This document shows, in pieces, positions 28,253 through 37,697 of a stretch of 64,000 bases of DNA (the first letter of the stretch is position 1; each line of letters opens with the position of its first letter). Origin of the DNA: Bacteroidota bacterium. GTDB lineage: Bacteria; Bacteroidota; Ignavibacteria; Kapaibacteriales; UBA2268. The notes beneath the pieces were generated by a model. The model ran no database searches. It was not told the origin of the DNA and was given only the letters and a program-made list of their open reading frames with translations. The stretch spans positions 248,001 through 312,000 of the forward strand of contig JAJXYC010000013.1 of NCBI GenBank assembly GCA_021780815.1, written 5' to 3'. A program made the translations under genes and the position numbers.

Positions 28253-29791
28253 CTAAATATTCACTGCATTTTGCCGCATTGGTAATTTAATTGTTACATT
28301 AGTTCCTATGTTTTCTTTGCTGTCAATTTTAATGCTTCCACCAAGAATATCCATACATTTTTTTGCAATATAAAGTCCTAATCCATAACCGGGAATATTA
28401 ATATTATTACTTGCTTTATAAAAGCTATTAAAAACTAATGGAATTTCATCATAAGGAATACCTATGCCGTTATCAGATATTTCAATTTGAAATACATCAT
28501 TCTGCCATATAACTTTTATTTGTATAATGTCATTTTCATTAGAAAACTTTACGGAATTATTTAAAATATTTGTAAAAATCATTCCGAATAAATTTAAATC
28601 AGTATATAAAGTTGAATCTTTTATTTTTAAATCACTTTCAAAAGTTATCGGCTTATGTATAAACTGGTATTTTACATTATCAACCAACATCGCAATATAA
28701 GGTGCTATACCGATTTCTTCTTTCATAATTTGGTAGTCGTCTGTTTCTAATTTAGAGACAGTAATTACTGCTTCCATTAATTTCATCATATCATAAATTG
28801 TGTATTTCACTTCTTTTAATTTATCGTTCTTTTCGGCTAAAGACATCTTTTCGGAATAATTCAACAGCAAGTCGGCGGAAAGCATAATCTTTGTTAAAGG
28901 AGTTCTAAATTCATGTGAAACAAGTGAAATAAAGTTGCTTTTGATTAATTTCATCTCCTCTAATTTATTTGCCCTTTTGGTTAAATAATCAATTTTATCA
29001 TTACTTTCTGTTAAAGGTAGAAATATGATAAGCACCATATTATATTTTTGCAAGTTATTAAAGATACATAAAAATTTTTCTTTTTTCCCGTTTTCTTGTT
29101 CAAATTCTATAACTTTCTCATGAATCTTTAAAAAATGGGATATAACTAATTTATAGTGCAACAAAAATTTTGAATTCTTTGATAAATATATGTTTGCAAT
29201 ATTTTGACCAATCAAATCATCACTTTGCTGATTAAAAGTATTTTTAAAGACAGAATTGAATATTTGTAAATTGTTAGTTCTTGAATCTATTACAATAGCT
29301 GGTAAAGTTACTGATTCAATGAGTTCATTTAATTTAAAGTTTTCGCCAAGACTTGATTTCAAAGTGATATTAGCAATATTTTCATTACTTTCATCTAAAA
29401 AAAGTATTCCAATAGAATATTTTTCAATGCCATTTTCATCAAGAATTAAATCGAAGTAATGCAGGACCGAAAGAAAAATATTTTCGGTTGTGAGGATTTT
29501 TATAAAAGAGAATTTTTTTGTGTAATTTTTTAAATCATTAGGTTTGAAGTTTAAATTCAAATTTAAATTGTTATTAACAATTAAATTAGATGCATCTTTA
29601 CCGATTATTTGATTTTTTTCTTTTTTAAAGATTTCACAAAATTTATCATTTACAAAAACGTATGTAAAGTTTTCAAGTTCTTTAATATATAATCCAAACG
29701 GTAAGAAATTACAAATTTCTTGGATAATTTCGAGATTGTTGCTTTGAACAGATTCTGTTAATGTTCTGAGCAAATTAATTAAAGATTTCAT
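28253..29791 (-). CDS. Soluble PAS-domain sensor histidine kinase
   Basis: This is a cytoplasmic histidine kinase without membrane helices. Two PAS-like regions (about 25-140 and 155-265; NFLPFGLYIKELENFTYVFVN) precede a HisKA domain with the phospho-acceptor in LVSHEFRTPLTK (His about 292) and a HATPase domain with NNSVKFSN, DNGIGIP and GYGLGLYIAKK (N, G1 and G2 boxes). At 512 aa it is complete. No response regulator lies next to it, so it is an orphan kinase here and its partner and signal are unknown. Confidence 0.92.
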   Translation of the reverse strand: MKSLINLLRTLTESVQSNNLEIIQEICNFLPFGLYIKELENFTYVFVNDKFCEIFKKEKNQIIGKDASNLIVNNNLNLNLNFKPNDLKNYTKKFSFIKILTTENIFLSVLHYFDLILDENGIEKYSIGILFLDESNENIANITLKSSLGENFKLNELIESVTLPAIVIDSRTNNLQIFNSVFKNTFNQQSDDLIGQNIANIYLSKNSKFLLHYKLVISHFLKIHEKVIEFEQENGKKEKFLCIFNNLQKYNMVLIIFLPLTESNDKIDYLTKRANKLEEMKLIKSNFISLVSHEFRTPLTKIMLSADLLLNYSEKMSLAEKNDKLKEVKYTIYDMMKLMEAVITVSKLETDDYQIMKEEIGIAPYIAMLVDNVKYQFIHKPITFESDLKIKDSTLYTDLNLFGMIFTNILNNSVKFSNENDIIQIKVIWQNDVFQIEISDNGIGIPYDEIPLVFNSFYKASNNINIPGYGLGLYIAKKCMDILGGSIKIDSKENIGTNVTIKLPMRQNAVNI

Positions 29792-29868
29792 TGATAGTCT
29801 TTTTTTTATTTTTAAATTAGCAATTTAATAAATACAGAATTTCATAAACATCAAATTAAGGAGAAAAA

Positions 29869-31056
29869 ATGGATTTACAAAAAATTCAAACAACTTTGCA
29901 GTCATTAAATTTGGACGGGTGGCTATTTTATGATTTTCATAATCGTGATGCAATTGCAGGAAGAATATTAGATATTGACAAGAACAAATTAGCCACACGG
30001 AGATGGTTCTATTACATTCCGGCTAAAGGTGAGCCAAAGAAATTAGTGCATAAAATAGAATCAGCACAACTTGACCATCTTGTAGGTGAAAAGTTTATTT
30101 ATTTACCTTGGCAAGAACAGCATAACCATTTAAAGAGTATATTGGGAACGGCTAAAAGAATTGCGATGCAATATTCACCCAATAATGCAATACCTTATGT
30201 TTCAATTGTTGATGGAGGAACAGTTGATTTAATTCGTAGTTTTGGAATTGAAGTTGCAACGAGCGCTGATTTGGTAAGTATTTTTGAATCATATTTAACT
30301 GAGGCAGATAGACTTTCGCATTACCGAGCAGGGGATATAATGCAAATGATTAAAAATGAAACTTTCAAAGAAATTGGAAAAAGGATAAAAGCCGGGGATA
30401 ATCCAACTGAATACGAAATACAGCAATTTATGCAAGATATTATGACTAAAAATGGTATGGTCTTTTCAGATGGTCCTATCGTGGCTATTAATGAACATGC
30501 AGCTGACCCACATTTTGAACCAAATCCAAGCAACACTTTTAAAATGAAAGAAGGGGATTTAGTATTGCTTGATTTATGGGCAAAACTCAATCAACCACGC
30601 GGAATATATTACGATATTACTTGGATGGGGTTTATTGGTAAAGAAGTACCAAAGAAAATAACTGATATATTACAGATTGTTTTTGATGCACGCGATGCAG
30701 CTTTGAATTATGTTAGGCAAAAAATGCAAAACAATGAATCTGTCCGTGGCTGTGATGTTGATGATGTTTGCCGGAAAGTAATTGTTGATGCTGGATATGC
30801 TGATTATTTTACTCACCGTACCGGGCATAATATTGGCGAAGAAGTTCACGGTAACGGCACACATATAGATAATTTAGAAACAAAAGATGAACGCTTTTTA
30901 GTTAAAGGTTCGTGCTTTTCCATTGAACCTGGAATTTACTTAAAGCACGAAAAAATTGGCTTCCGTAGTGAAATTGACGTATTTCTTGATGACAATGGCA
31001 ATGTGCATGTTGCAGGTGATATTCAAAAGGAAATTATAAAAATTCTAAATTTGTAG
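29869..31056 (+). CDS. M24-family metallopeptidase (Xaa-Pro dipeptidase/aminopeptidase type)
   Basis: This is a creatinase-fold metallopeptidase. The C-terminal pita-bread domain shows the expected metal ligands: Asp in LLDLWAK, Asp in YYDITW, His in HRTGHNIG, Glu in FSIEPGIY and Glu in RSEIDV. The N-terminal domain (about 1-150) is the non-catalytic creatinase-like part. It likely cleaves N-terminal residues before proline. A good Shine-Dalgarno sequence (AAGGAG) precedes the start. At 395 aa it is full length. A bidirectional terminator separates it from the convergent aconitase gene. Confidence 0.9.
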   Translation: MDLQKIQTTLQSLNLDGWLFYDFHNRDAIAGRILDIDKNKLATRRWFYYIPAKGEPKKLVHKIESAQLDHLVGEKFIYLPWQEQHNHLKSILGTAKRIAMQYSPNNAIPYVSIVDGGTVDLIRSFGIEVATSADLVSIFESYLTEADRLSHYRAGDIMQMIKNETFKEIGKRIKAGDNPTEYEIQQFMQDIMTKNGMVFSDGPIVAINEHAADPHFEPNPSNTFKMKEGDLVLLDLWAKLNQPRGIYYDITWMGFIGKEVPKKITDILQIVFDARDAALNYVRQKMQNNESVRGCDVDDVCRKVIVDAGYADYFTHRTGHNIGEEVHGNGTHIDNLETKDERFLVKGSCFSIEPGIYLKHEKIGFRSEIDVFLDDNGNVHVAGDIQKEIIKILNL

Positions 31057-31083
31057 ATTTTTAGGTTATACCTTTTTAATATA

Positions 31084-31119
31084 AAAAACAGGTTATCTTT
31101 TGCAAGATAACCTGTTTTT
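31084..31119. terminator. Bidirectional terminator between the M24 peptidase and aconitase genes
   Basis: A perfect 16-bp inverted repeat (31084-31099 with 31104-31119) with a 4-nt loop has A residues on one flank and T residues on the other. It sits exactly between two convergent genes, so it can stop transcription from both sides. Confidence 0.88.
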
Positions 31120-31148
31120 GTTGAAAGTTTGTTGTAATTAATTAAATT

Positions 31149-33416
31149 TTATTGATTTTCTTTGATTTTAATTAAATTGAGAGCAGAACCTGCTTTGAAC
31201 CATTCGATTTGCAAATCATTATAAGTATGATTTGCAATTATTGTTTCGTGTGAACCATCTTTGTGATTTAAAACAATAGATAAAGGTTTGCCCGGAGTAA
31301 ATTCATCTAATCCAAGAATATCAAATTTATCATCTTCTTGAATTTTATCATAATCGTTTTTATTAGCAAAAGTTAAAGCAAGCATACCTTGTTTTTTCAA
31401 GTTAGTTTCGTGGATACGAGCAAATGATTTTACAAGTATAACTTTAACACCAAGGAAACGAGGTTGCATAGCGGCATGTTCACGAGATGAGCCTTCGCCG
31501 TAGTTTTCATCGCCAACGACAATAGAACCAATACCATTTTTTTTGTATTCAAGTTGTACATCAGGAACGCCAGCATAATTATTAGTTAATTGGTTCTTAA
31601 CTTTATTAGGTTGGTCATTAAAGAAATTAATAGCACCAGTTAAAGTGTTCATAGCAATATTTTGCAAATGTCCACGGAAGCGTAGCCAAGGTCCAGCCAT
31701 AGAAATATGGTCTGTTGTACATTTCCCTTTTGCTTTAATAAGTAATAATAGATTTTTAAATTCATCAAAAATTGGAGCTTTGAAAGGTTCAAGAAGTTGT
31801 AGACGTTCAGAACCCGATGCAACTTTAATTTCTATATTGGAACCGTCTTCGGCAGGAGCTTGATAACCTAAATCTTCAACAGCGAAACCTTTTGGTGGTA
31901 ATTCTTCGCCTTTTGGCTCATCAAATTTAACTTTTTCACCTAATTCATTGATTAAAGTATCAGTAAGTGGATTAAAATCAATTCGTCCAGCAAAAGCAAG
32001 AGCAGTAACTATTTCAGGGGAAGCAACAAAAGCATGAGTGTTAGGATTGCCATCATTTCTTTTAGCGAAATTTCTGTTAAATGAAGTGATAATTGAATTA
32101 GGTTCTTGTTTTTCAGCACCTTCACGTTTCCATTGACCGATACAAGGACCACAAGCATTAGCTAGAACAACACCACCAATTTTTTCAAATATATTGATGA
32201 AACCATCACGTTCAATTGTATAACGAATTTGTTCAGAACCTGGTGTTATGTTATAAGAAGATTTTACTTTTAAATGTTTATCTAACGCATATTGAGCAAG
32301 AGATGCGGCACGAGAAATATCTTCGTAAGAGGAGTTCGTACAAGAGCCAATCAATGCTGCTGATAATTCAAGAGGCCAGCCATTTTCTTTTGCGGCTTTT
32401 CCAAACTCGTCGATTGGGAATGCGCGGTCCGGAGTGAAAGGTCCGTTAATGTGTGGCTTCAATTCGCTTAAATTAATTTCAATAACTTGGTCAAAATACT
32501 TTTCAGGATTTTCCCAAACTTCTTTGTCATCAGTTAAATGTTCAGCAACAGAGTTAGCAAGTTCTGCAAAATCTTCACGACCAGTAACTTTCAAATAATC
32601 GCTCATTTTGGAATTATAAGTGAAAAGTGAAGTTGTTGCACCAATTTCAGCACCCATATTGCAAATTGTAGCTTTCCCAGTAGCAGAAATAGAATCTGCT
32701 CCTTCACCAAAATATTCAACAATAAAGCCTGTTCCACCTTTTACAGTTAAAATACCAGCGACTTTTAAGATTATGTCCTTTGGGGAAGTCCAACCATTCA
32801 ATTTTCCCGTTAGTTTAACGCCGAGTAATTTAGGGAATTTAAGTTCCCATGGCATACCTGCCATCACATCAACTGCGTCAGCACCGCCAACACCAATTGC
32901 CACCATACCTAATCCGCCAGCATTTGGAGTATGAGAATCTGTCCCAATCATCATTCCACCTGGAAATGCATAATTTTCTAATACAACTTGATGAATTATT
33001 CCTGCACCCGGTTTCCAAAAGCCAATACCGTACTTGTTTGAAACAGATGAAAGAAAACTATATACTTCGCTGTTCATCTTTTCAGCGGCAGTTAAATCTT
33101 CTTCTGCTCCTTTTTGTGCTAAAATAAGATGGTCGCAATGTACTGTGGAAGGAACAGCCACTTTCTTTTTGCCTGCTTGCATAAATTGCAACAATGCCAT
33201 TTGTGCTGTTGCATCTTGCATCGCAACTCTATCTGGACGAAATTCTACATAGTCCATTCCACGAACATATTCTTTTGTGAAGTTTTCATCAAAAAGATGT
33301 GTATAAAGAATTTTTTCTGCCATCGTCAAAGGTCTTGCGATTTTTTGACGTATTTTTGCTATTTTATTTGGTAATGCTTTGTAAAAATTATTTACCATTT
33401 CAAAATCAAAAGCCAT
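31149..33416 (-). CDS. acn: Aconitate hydratase, mitochondrial-type
   Basis: This is a TCA-cycle enzyme converting citrate to isocitrate via cis-aconitate with a [4Fe-4S] cluster. The cluster ligands are in [11 protein letters not shown] and [11 protein letters not shown]. Other landmarks are [20 protein letters not shown] (about 159-178) and the swivelling-domain motif [19 protein letters not shown]. At 755 aa, with a start like [22 protein letters not shown], it belongs to the mitochondrial-type aconitases rather than the 890-aa AcnA or the AcnB fold. The Shine-Dalgarno-like AGGAG lies just before the start. It is monocistronic as seen here. Confidence 0.95.
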   Translation of the reverse strand: MAFDFEMVNNFYKALPNKIAKIRQKIARPLTMAEKILYTHLFDENFTKEYVRGMDYVEFRPDRVAMQDATAQMALLQFMQAGKKKVAVPSTVHCDHLILAQKGAEEDLTAAEKMNSEVYSFLSSVSNKYGIGFWKPGAGIIHQVVLENYAFPGGMMIGTDSHTPNAGGLGMVAIGVGGADAVDVMAGMPWELKFPKLLGVKLTGKLNGWTSPKDIILKVAGILTVKGGTGFIVEYFGEGADSISATGKATICNMGAEIGATTSLFTYNSKMSDYLKVTGREDFAELANSVAEHLTDDKEVWENPEKYFDQVIEINLSELKPHINGPFTPDRAFPIDEFGKAAKENGWPLELSAALIGSCTNSSYEDISRAASLAQYALDKHLKVKSSYNITPGSEQIRYTIERDGFINIFEKIGGVVLANACGPCIGQWKREGAEKQEPNSIITSFNRNFAKRNDGNPNTHAFVASPEIVTALAFAGRIDFNPLTDTLINELGEKVKFDEPKGEELPPKGFAVEDLGYQAPAEDGSNIEIKVASGSERLQLLEPFKAPIFDEFKNLLLLIKAKGKCTTDHISMAGPWLRFRGHLQNIAMNTLTGAINFFNDQPNKVKNQLTNNYAGVPDVQLEYKKNGIGSIVVGDENYGEGSSREHAAMQPRFLGVKVILVKSFARIHETNLKKQGMLALTFANKNDYDKIQEDDKFDILGLDEFTPGKPLSIVLNHKDGSHETIIANHTYNDLQIEWFKAGSALNLIKIKENQ

Positions 33417-33525
33417 AAAATACTCCTAATATATATTTATTATAAAATTAAAAAAATAAAATTGCAAATTAATTAATTATTTTGAAATTTATTTTGTATT
33501 TTTAGAAATTATAAAAATATATTTT

Positions 33526-36324
33526 ATGAAAAAGATAATTTTAATTGATGGGATGTCTATTGTTTTCCGTGCATATCACGCACTGTCGCAAGCAAATTTT
33601 AAATCACCTAACGGAGAACCAACTGGTGCTGTCTTTGGTTTTACTAATATACTTACTAATTTTATTGAAAAAGAAAGTCCAGAATTTATTGCTGTTGCTT
33701 TTGATACACGTGAACCGACTTTTAGACATATTCAGTTTGAGCAATATAAGGCAAACAGAGCACCTTTCCCTGATGATTTAGTGCCTCAAATGCCCAGAAT
33801 TAAAACTTTGATTGATTTGCTCGGAATTCCTCAAATTGAATTAGCAGGGTTTGAAGCCGATGATATTATTGGAACTATTGCACATCAGCTGGGCAAAGAT
33901 GATACTTTTGTCTTTTGTATGACAAGCGATAAAGATTATATGCAACTTGTTAATGACAACGTTTCTATTCTCAGACCTTCTATGAAATCAAGTAACGATT
34001 TTGATGTTATATCTTATCAAGGTGTTTTAGATAAATTTGGTGTTGCACCTGATAAAATTATTGATGTGCTGGCTTTAATTGGAGATGCCGTCGATAATGT
34101 ACCAGGTGTTAAAGGTATTGGTGAAAAAACAGCTATTCCTTTAATTCAGCAATTTGGTAACTTAAATAATTTATATGACAACATAGATAAAATTGATAAA
34201 CTTTCTGTTAAAAATAAACTTCTCCAAAATAAAGAAAACGCCTTCATTTCAAAAGAATTGGTTACTTTGGATTTAAATGTACCAATTGATTTTTCTGATG
34301 ATTTCCTTGCACGTAAAAAAATACAATTTAATGAATTAGATTTATTTTTCAAAGAACTTGGTTTTACCAAAATTCGTGAGCATTGGCATAACAAAGCAAT
34401 TTTCTCACAAAATTTAATTGAAGATAAAACTTTTGTAATTAATGATAAAACTGAAATTCCAATATCAAACATAATTGATTTTCAAATATTAATTGATAAA
34501 AAGGAAGTAGAGTCGTTTTGTAATAAAATTTCTAATGAGAAAGAAATTGTTTTTGAGGTAATTTTCAATTCTTACCAACGTCAAAATGCTGTTCCTATTG
34601 GACTTGCAATTTGGACCAACAACACTGGTTTTTCATTGATTAAATTTGAAAATCAAAAAATTTACCAAACGCAATCTTTTGATTTATTTTCAATGCACAA
34701 TTCAGAATATGAAAATAAAGAAATTTATAATCTGAAATTATTTAAAGATATTTTTGAAAATTATAATATCAGCAAAATTTCATTTGATTTAAAAAACCAG
34801 ATGTTTATTTTATTGAATTATGGAATAAACGTCAAAGGAAAATTGTTTGACATAATGATTGCATCTTATATTTTGAATCCTGATGTCAAACATGATTTGG
34901 AGGCTATCTACCAAAGATATTTAAATCGAGATTTTGAGGAATTTAGTGATTTTCATAAAAGTTATCAAAACAAGAAAGAAAGCACAAATAATTTAAAATT
35001 TGAGCATAATAATTTTTTCGCAAGATATTTGCTGCAAAGAATTAAAACAAGTAAAGATTTGTATCTTGTTTTATTAGATAAGATAAAATCAAATAATCAA
35101 GAAGAATTGGCAAATAAAATTGAATTTCCTTTAATTCCGATATTATCTAATATGGAGCATTACGGCGTAAAAATAGACACAAAGGCATTAAAAACAATTT
35201 CACAACAGATAAATTTAAAAATAGCACAATTATCACAAAATGTCTATACAGAAGCGGGTACGGAATTTAACTTAGATTCTCCGAAGCAACTATCTGAAAT
35301 TTTATTTGACAAAATGCACTTACCAGTTATTAAAAAGACAAAAACTGGGATTAGTACAGATATTTCTGTTTTAACTGAATTAATAGGAACAAGTCCAATA
35401 ATAGAAAATATTATAGATTATCGACAACTAACAAAATTAAAATCAACTTATATAGAAGTATTGCCAAAATTGGTTAATCCTGAAACCGGCAAGATTCACA
35501 CTTCATTTAATCAGACAATTGCATCAACAGGAAGATTATCTTCTACTGAACCTAATTTGCAGAATATTCCTATTAGAACAGAACAAGGTAAAGAAATTCG
35601 TTCTGCTTTTATACCTTCACGACCTGAAAACTTAATATTATCGGCGGATTATTCGCAAATTGAGCTAAGAATAATGGCATATTATTCACAAGATGACAAT
35701 TTGATTAGAGCCTTTCAAGACGGATTAGATATTCATTCTGCTACGGCAAGTAAGTTATTTGATATAAGTATGGAAAACGTGAGTAGTGATATGCGTAGAA
35801 TTGCAAAAACGGTAAATTTTGGTATTATGTATGGATTAGGTGCTTTTGGTTTATCTCAGCGATTAAGAATTTCAAGGAATGAGGGACAAAAAATTATCCA
35901 GAATTATTTTAGAAAATATCCTGGCATAAAAAAATATATTGATGAAACATTGAAATTAACTCAAAACAAAGGTTATGCTGAGACATTAATGAATAGGAGA
36001 AGATATTTTAATGATATAAATTCTAAAAATCATAATTTACGAGCATCTGCTGAACGGGCGGCAATAAATTTCCCAATACAAGGGACAGCCGCTGATATGT
36101 TTAAAATTGCTATGATTAATATTGCTAAATCTTTTGAAGAAAAACATATTAGAAGTACGATGTTTTTACAAGTTCATGATGAAATTATTATTGATTTATT
36201 TACGGAAGAAGAACAAGAAGTAAAAAAAGTTTTAAAACAAGAAATGGAAAATGCTCTAATTTTAGGAGCAGTTCCTGTCAAAATTGAAATAGGAATTGGC
36301 AAAAATTGGCTTGAAGCACATTAG
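33526..36324 (+). CDS. polA: DNA polymerase I with apparently inactive 3'-5' exonuclease domain
   Basis: Pol I fills gaps and removes RNA primers. Residues 1 to about 290 are the 5' nuclease (FEADDIIGTIAHQ, SDKDYMQLV, GDAVDNVPGVKGIGEKTA). Residues of about 320-520 correspond to the proofreading domain. Residues of about 560-932 are the polymerase with motif A SADYSQIELRIMAYYS, motif B RRIAKTVNFGIMYGLGAFGL and motif C VHDEIIID. In the proofreading domain the usual DxE is replaced by E344-V-I346 and the late Asp pair region (near YLLQRIKTSKD) is lost, while D442 (FDIMIASYIL) remains. By alignment I infer no proofreading, as in Taq or Bst polymerase. 932 aa is normal length. Confidence 0.95.
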   Translation: MKKIILIDGMSIVFRAYHALSQANFKSPNGEPTGAVFGFTNILTNFIEKESPEFIAVAFDTREPTFRHIQFEQYKANRAPFPDDLVPQMPRIKTLIDLLGIPQIELAGFEADDIIGTIAHQLGKDDTFVFCMTSDKDYMQLVNDNVSILRPSMKSSNDFDVISYQGVLDKFGVAPDKIIDVLALIGDAVDNVPGVKGIGEKTAIPLIQQFGNLNNLYDNIDKIDKLSVKNKLLQNKENAFISKELVTLDLNVPIDFSDDFLARKKIQFNELDLFFKELGFTKIREHWHNKAIFSQNLIEDKTFVINDKTEIPISNIIDFQILIDKKEVESFCNKISNEKEIVFEVIFNSYQRQNAVPIGLAIWTNNTGFSLIKFENQKIYQTQSFDLFSMHNSEYENKEIYNLKLFKDIFENYNISKISFDLKNQMFILLNYGINVKGKLFDIMIASYILNPDVKHDLEAIYQRYLNRDFEEFSDFHKSYQNKKESTNNLKFEHNNFFARYLLQRIKTSKDLYLVLLDKIKSNNQEELANKIEFPLIPILSNMEHYGVKIDTKALKTISQQINLKIAQLSQNVYTEAGTEFNLDSPKQLSEILFDKMHLPVIKKTKTGISTDISVLTELIGTSPIIENIIDYRQLTKLKSTYIEVLPKLVNPETGKIHTSFNQTIASTGRLSSTEPNLQNIPIRTEQGKEIRSAFIPSRPENLILSADYSQIELRIMAYYSQDDNLIRAFQDGLDIHSATASKLFDISMENVSSDMRRIAKTVNFGIMYGLGAFGLSQRLRISRNEGQKIIQNYFRKYPGIKKYIDETLKLTQNKGYAETLMNRRRYFNDINSKNHNLRASAERAAINFPIQGTAADMFKIAMINIAKSFEEKHIRSTMFLQVHDEIIIDLFTEEEQEVKKVLKQEMENALILGAVPVKIEIGIGKNWLEAH

Positions 36325-36359
36325 CACAAAAATAAATTAAATATAAAGTGTATTGCTAT

Positions 36360-37424
36360 TTATTTAATTTGATTTATAACAGCATTTAATACAGTTTCTG
36401 GATATAAATAATCCAAACAAAAATAATCTTTGTTTGTGCATTGTCCTTTATAATAACATTTGCACTCTTTTTCAGGTTGGATAATGACCCCACGTCCATA
36501 TAATTCAAATTCATTTGGGTTGAAAATATTATTAATTAAAACAATATTTTTTTTCAGTCCAATTCCTATATGCAAGCCCATTGTTACTCCTGTAACAAGC
36601 ACATCAATTTTATTTACAAGTGCAATAAACTTTTTTAAAGGGAAATAACCTAAATATTCAGATCCTGTTTCTGCTGACAATCTTATATTTTTTTCATTTT
36701 CTTGTTCTCCGCCCAAAAGTAAAGGATAGAAATTGTTCTTTTGGAGAAGATTAATAAGTTTTATCCAATTATCTTCTGACCACAAGCGAGATGTCCACCG
36801 TGCACCACAACCAGTATTTAAGCCAACAATTTTTTTCCCATCGTTTTTTATATTAAAATCAATTGTATTATCTACATCTAAGATATATTCTTCACCTTCA
36901 AATTTTAGACCTGTAATTTCAAAAATTTCTTCGGGATATGACTTCGTATTTTCCTTGCTAACATCATCAAACAATCCAGTTAAAAATTTAGGGAGTGCCG
37001 CTTTATTCATTGGAGCAGGTTTGTCATTTTCTAACCAAAAACCTGATTTCTTATATGCTTCAATCATACTTGCTATTGAGCATGCTTGCATATCTTTATC
37101 TAAATTAATTAACCAATCAAATTGAACATTTTGCAATAGAACAAGATTTTCAAATGTATAATTTAATTTGTAATCAACAACATCAGGCAGTATTTCGGGT
37201 GAATATGTTAGCCACCAAATTTCATAGTTTGGGTGTATTTGTTTAATTTTCCGCAAAATAGGAGTTGTTCGAATAACATCACCAATTGCTCCTAATTTAA
37301 TTATTAAAAGTCGTCCTTCAGTTGGTTGATAAAAAGGACAATCTTCACAATGTACGCCATTGTTTTTATGTGGTTTACAAGGAACATCACCACGAAAATA
37401 TTTGCAATCTGATTTATATATCAT
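36360..37424 (-). CDS. Family 9 glycosyltransferase (heptosyltransferase-like) with Cys clusters at both ends
   Basis: This is a GT-B enzyme of the heptosyltransferase family (LIIKLGAIGDVIRTTPIL at about 40-57, GLNTGCGARWTSRLW near 200, VTGVTMGLHIGIGL near 278), normally adding heptose or another sugar to lipopolysaccharide core. It has an unusual 30-residue N-terminal extension with four cysteines (C7, C16, C26, C29) and a C-terminal set (ECKCYYKGQC and YFC), which could form a metal site or disulfides. It is a single gene, convergent with polA. Confidence 0.85.
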   Translation of the reverse strand: MIYKSDCKYFRGDVPCKPHKNNGVHCEDCPFYQPTEGRLLIIKLGAIGDVIRTTPILRKIKQIHPNYEIWWLTYSPEILPDVVDYKLNYTFENLVLLQNVQFDWLINLDKDMQACSIASMIEAYKKSGFWLENDKPAPMNKAALPKFLTGLFDDVSKENTKSYPEEIFEITGLKFEGEEYILDVDNTIDFNIKNDGKKIVGLNTGCGARWTSRLWSEDNWIKLINLLQKNNFYPLLLGGEQENEKNIRLSAETGSEYLGYFPLKKFIALVNKIDVLVTGVTMGLHIGIGLKKNIVLINNIFNPNEFELYGRGVIIQPEKECKCYYKGQCTNKDYFCLDYLYPETVLNAVINQIK

Positions 37425-37697
37425 TTTTCTTCTTATGAATTTCTATTTTCTCAAAAGTTAAAAATTTAAAATTAATAAATGGTAATTAATTATTAACATT
37501 ATTATATGAAAAAATTTATATAAAAAAGCAATTAAATAAAATAATCAAAATAATTAGAGTGTTTTGTTAATATTATAAAATATTATAGCAAGTAACAAAA
37601 AGTAACAATAAAATAAAATAAGATGACTGAATTCTTTAAGGAAGTATCTATATCAATTGTTTCAAATTATCAGCAATTACTTTGGACGATGTTATTA

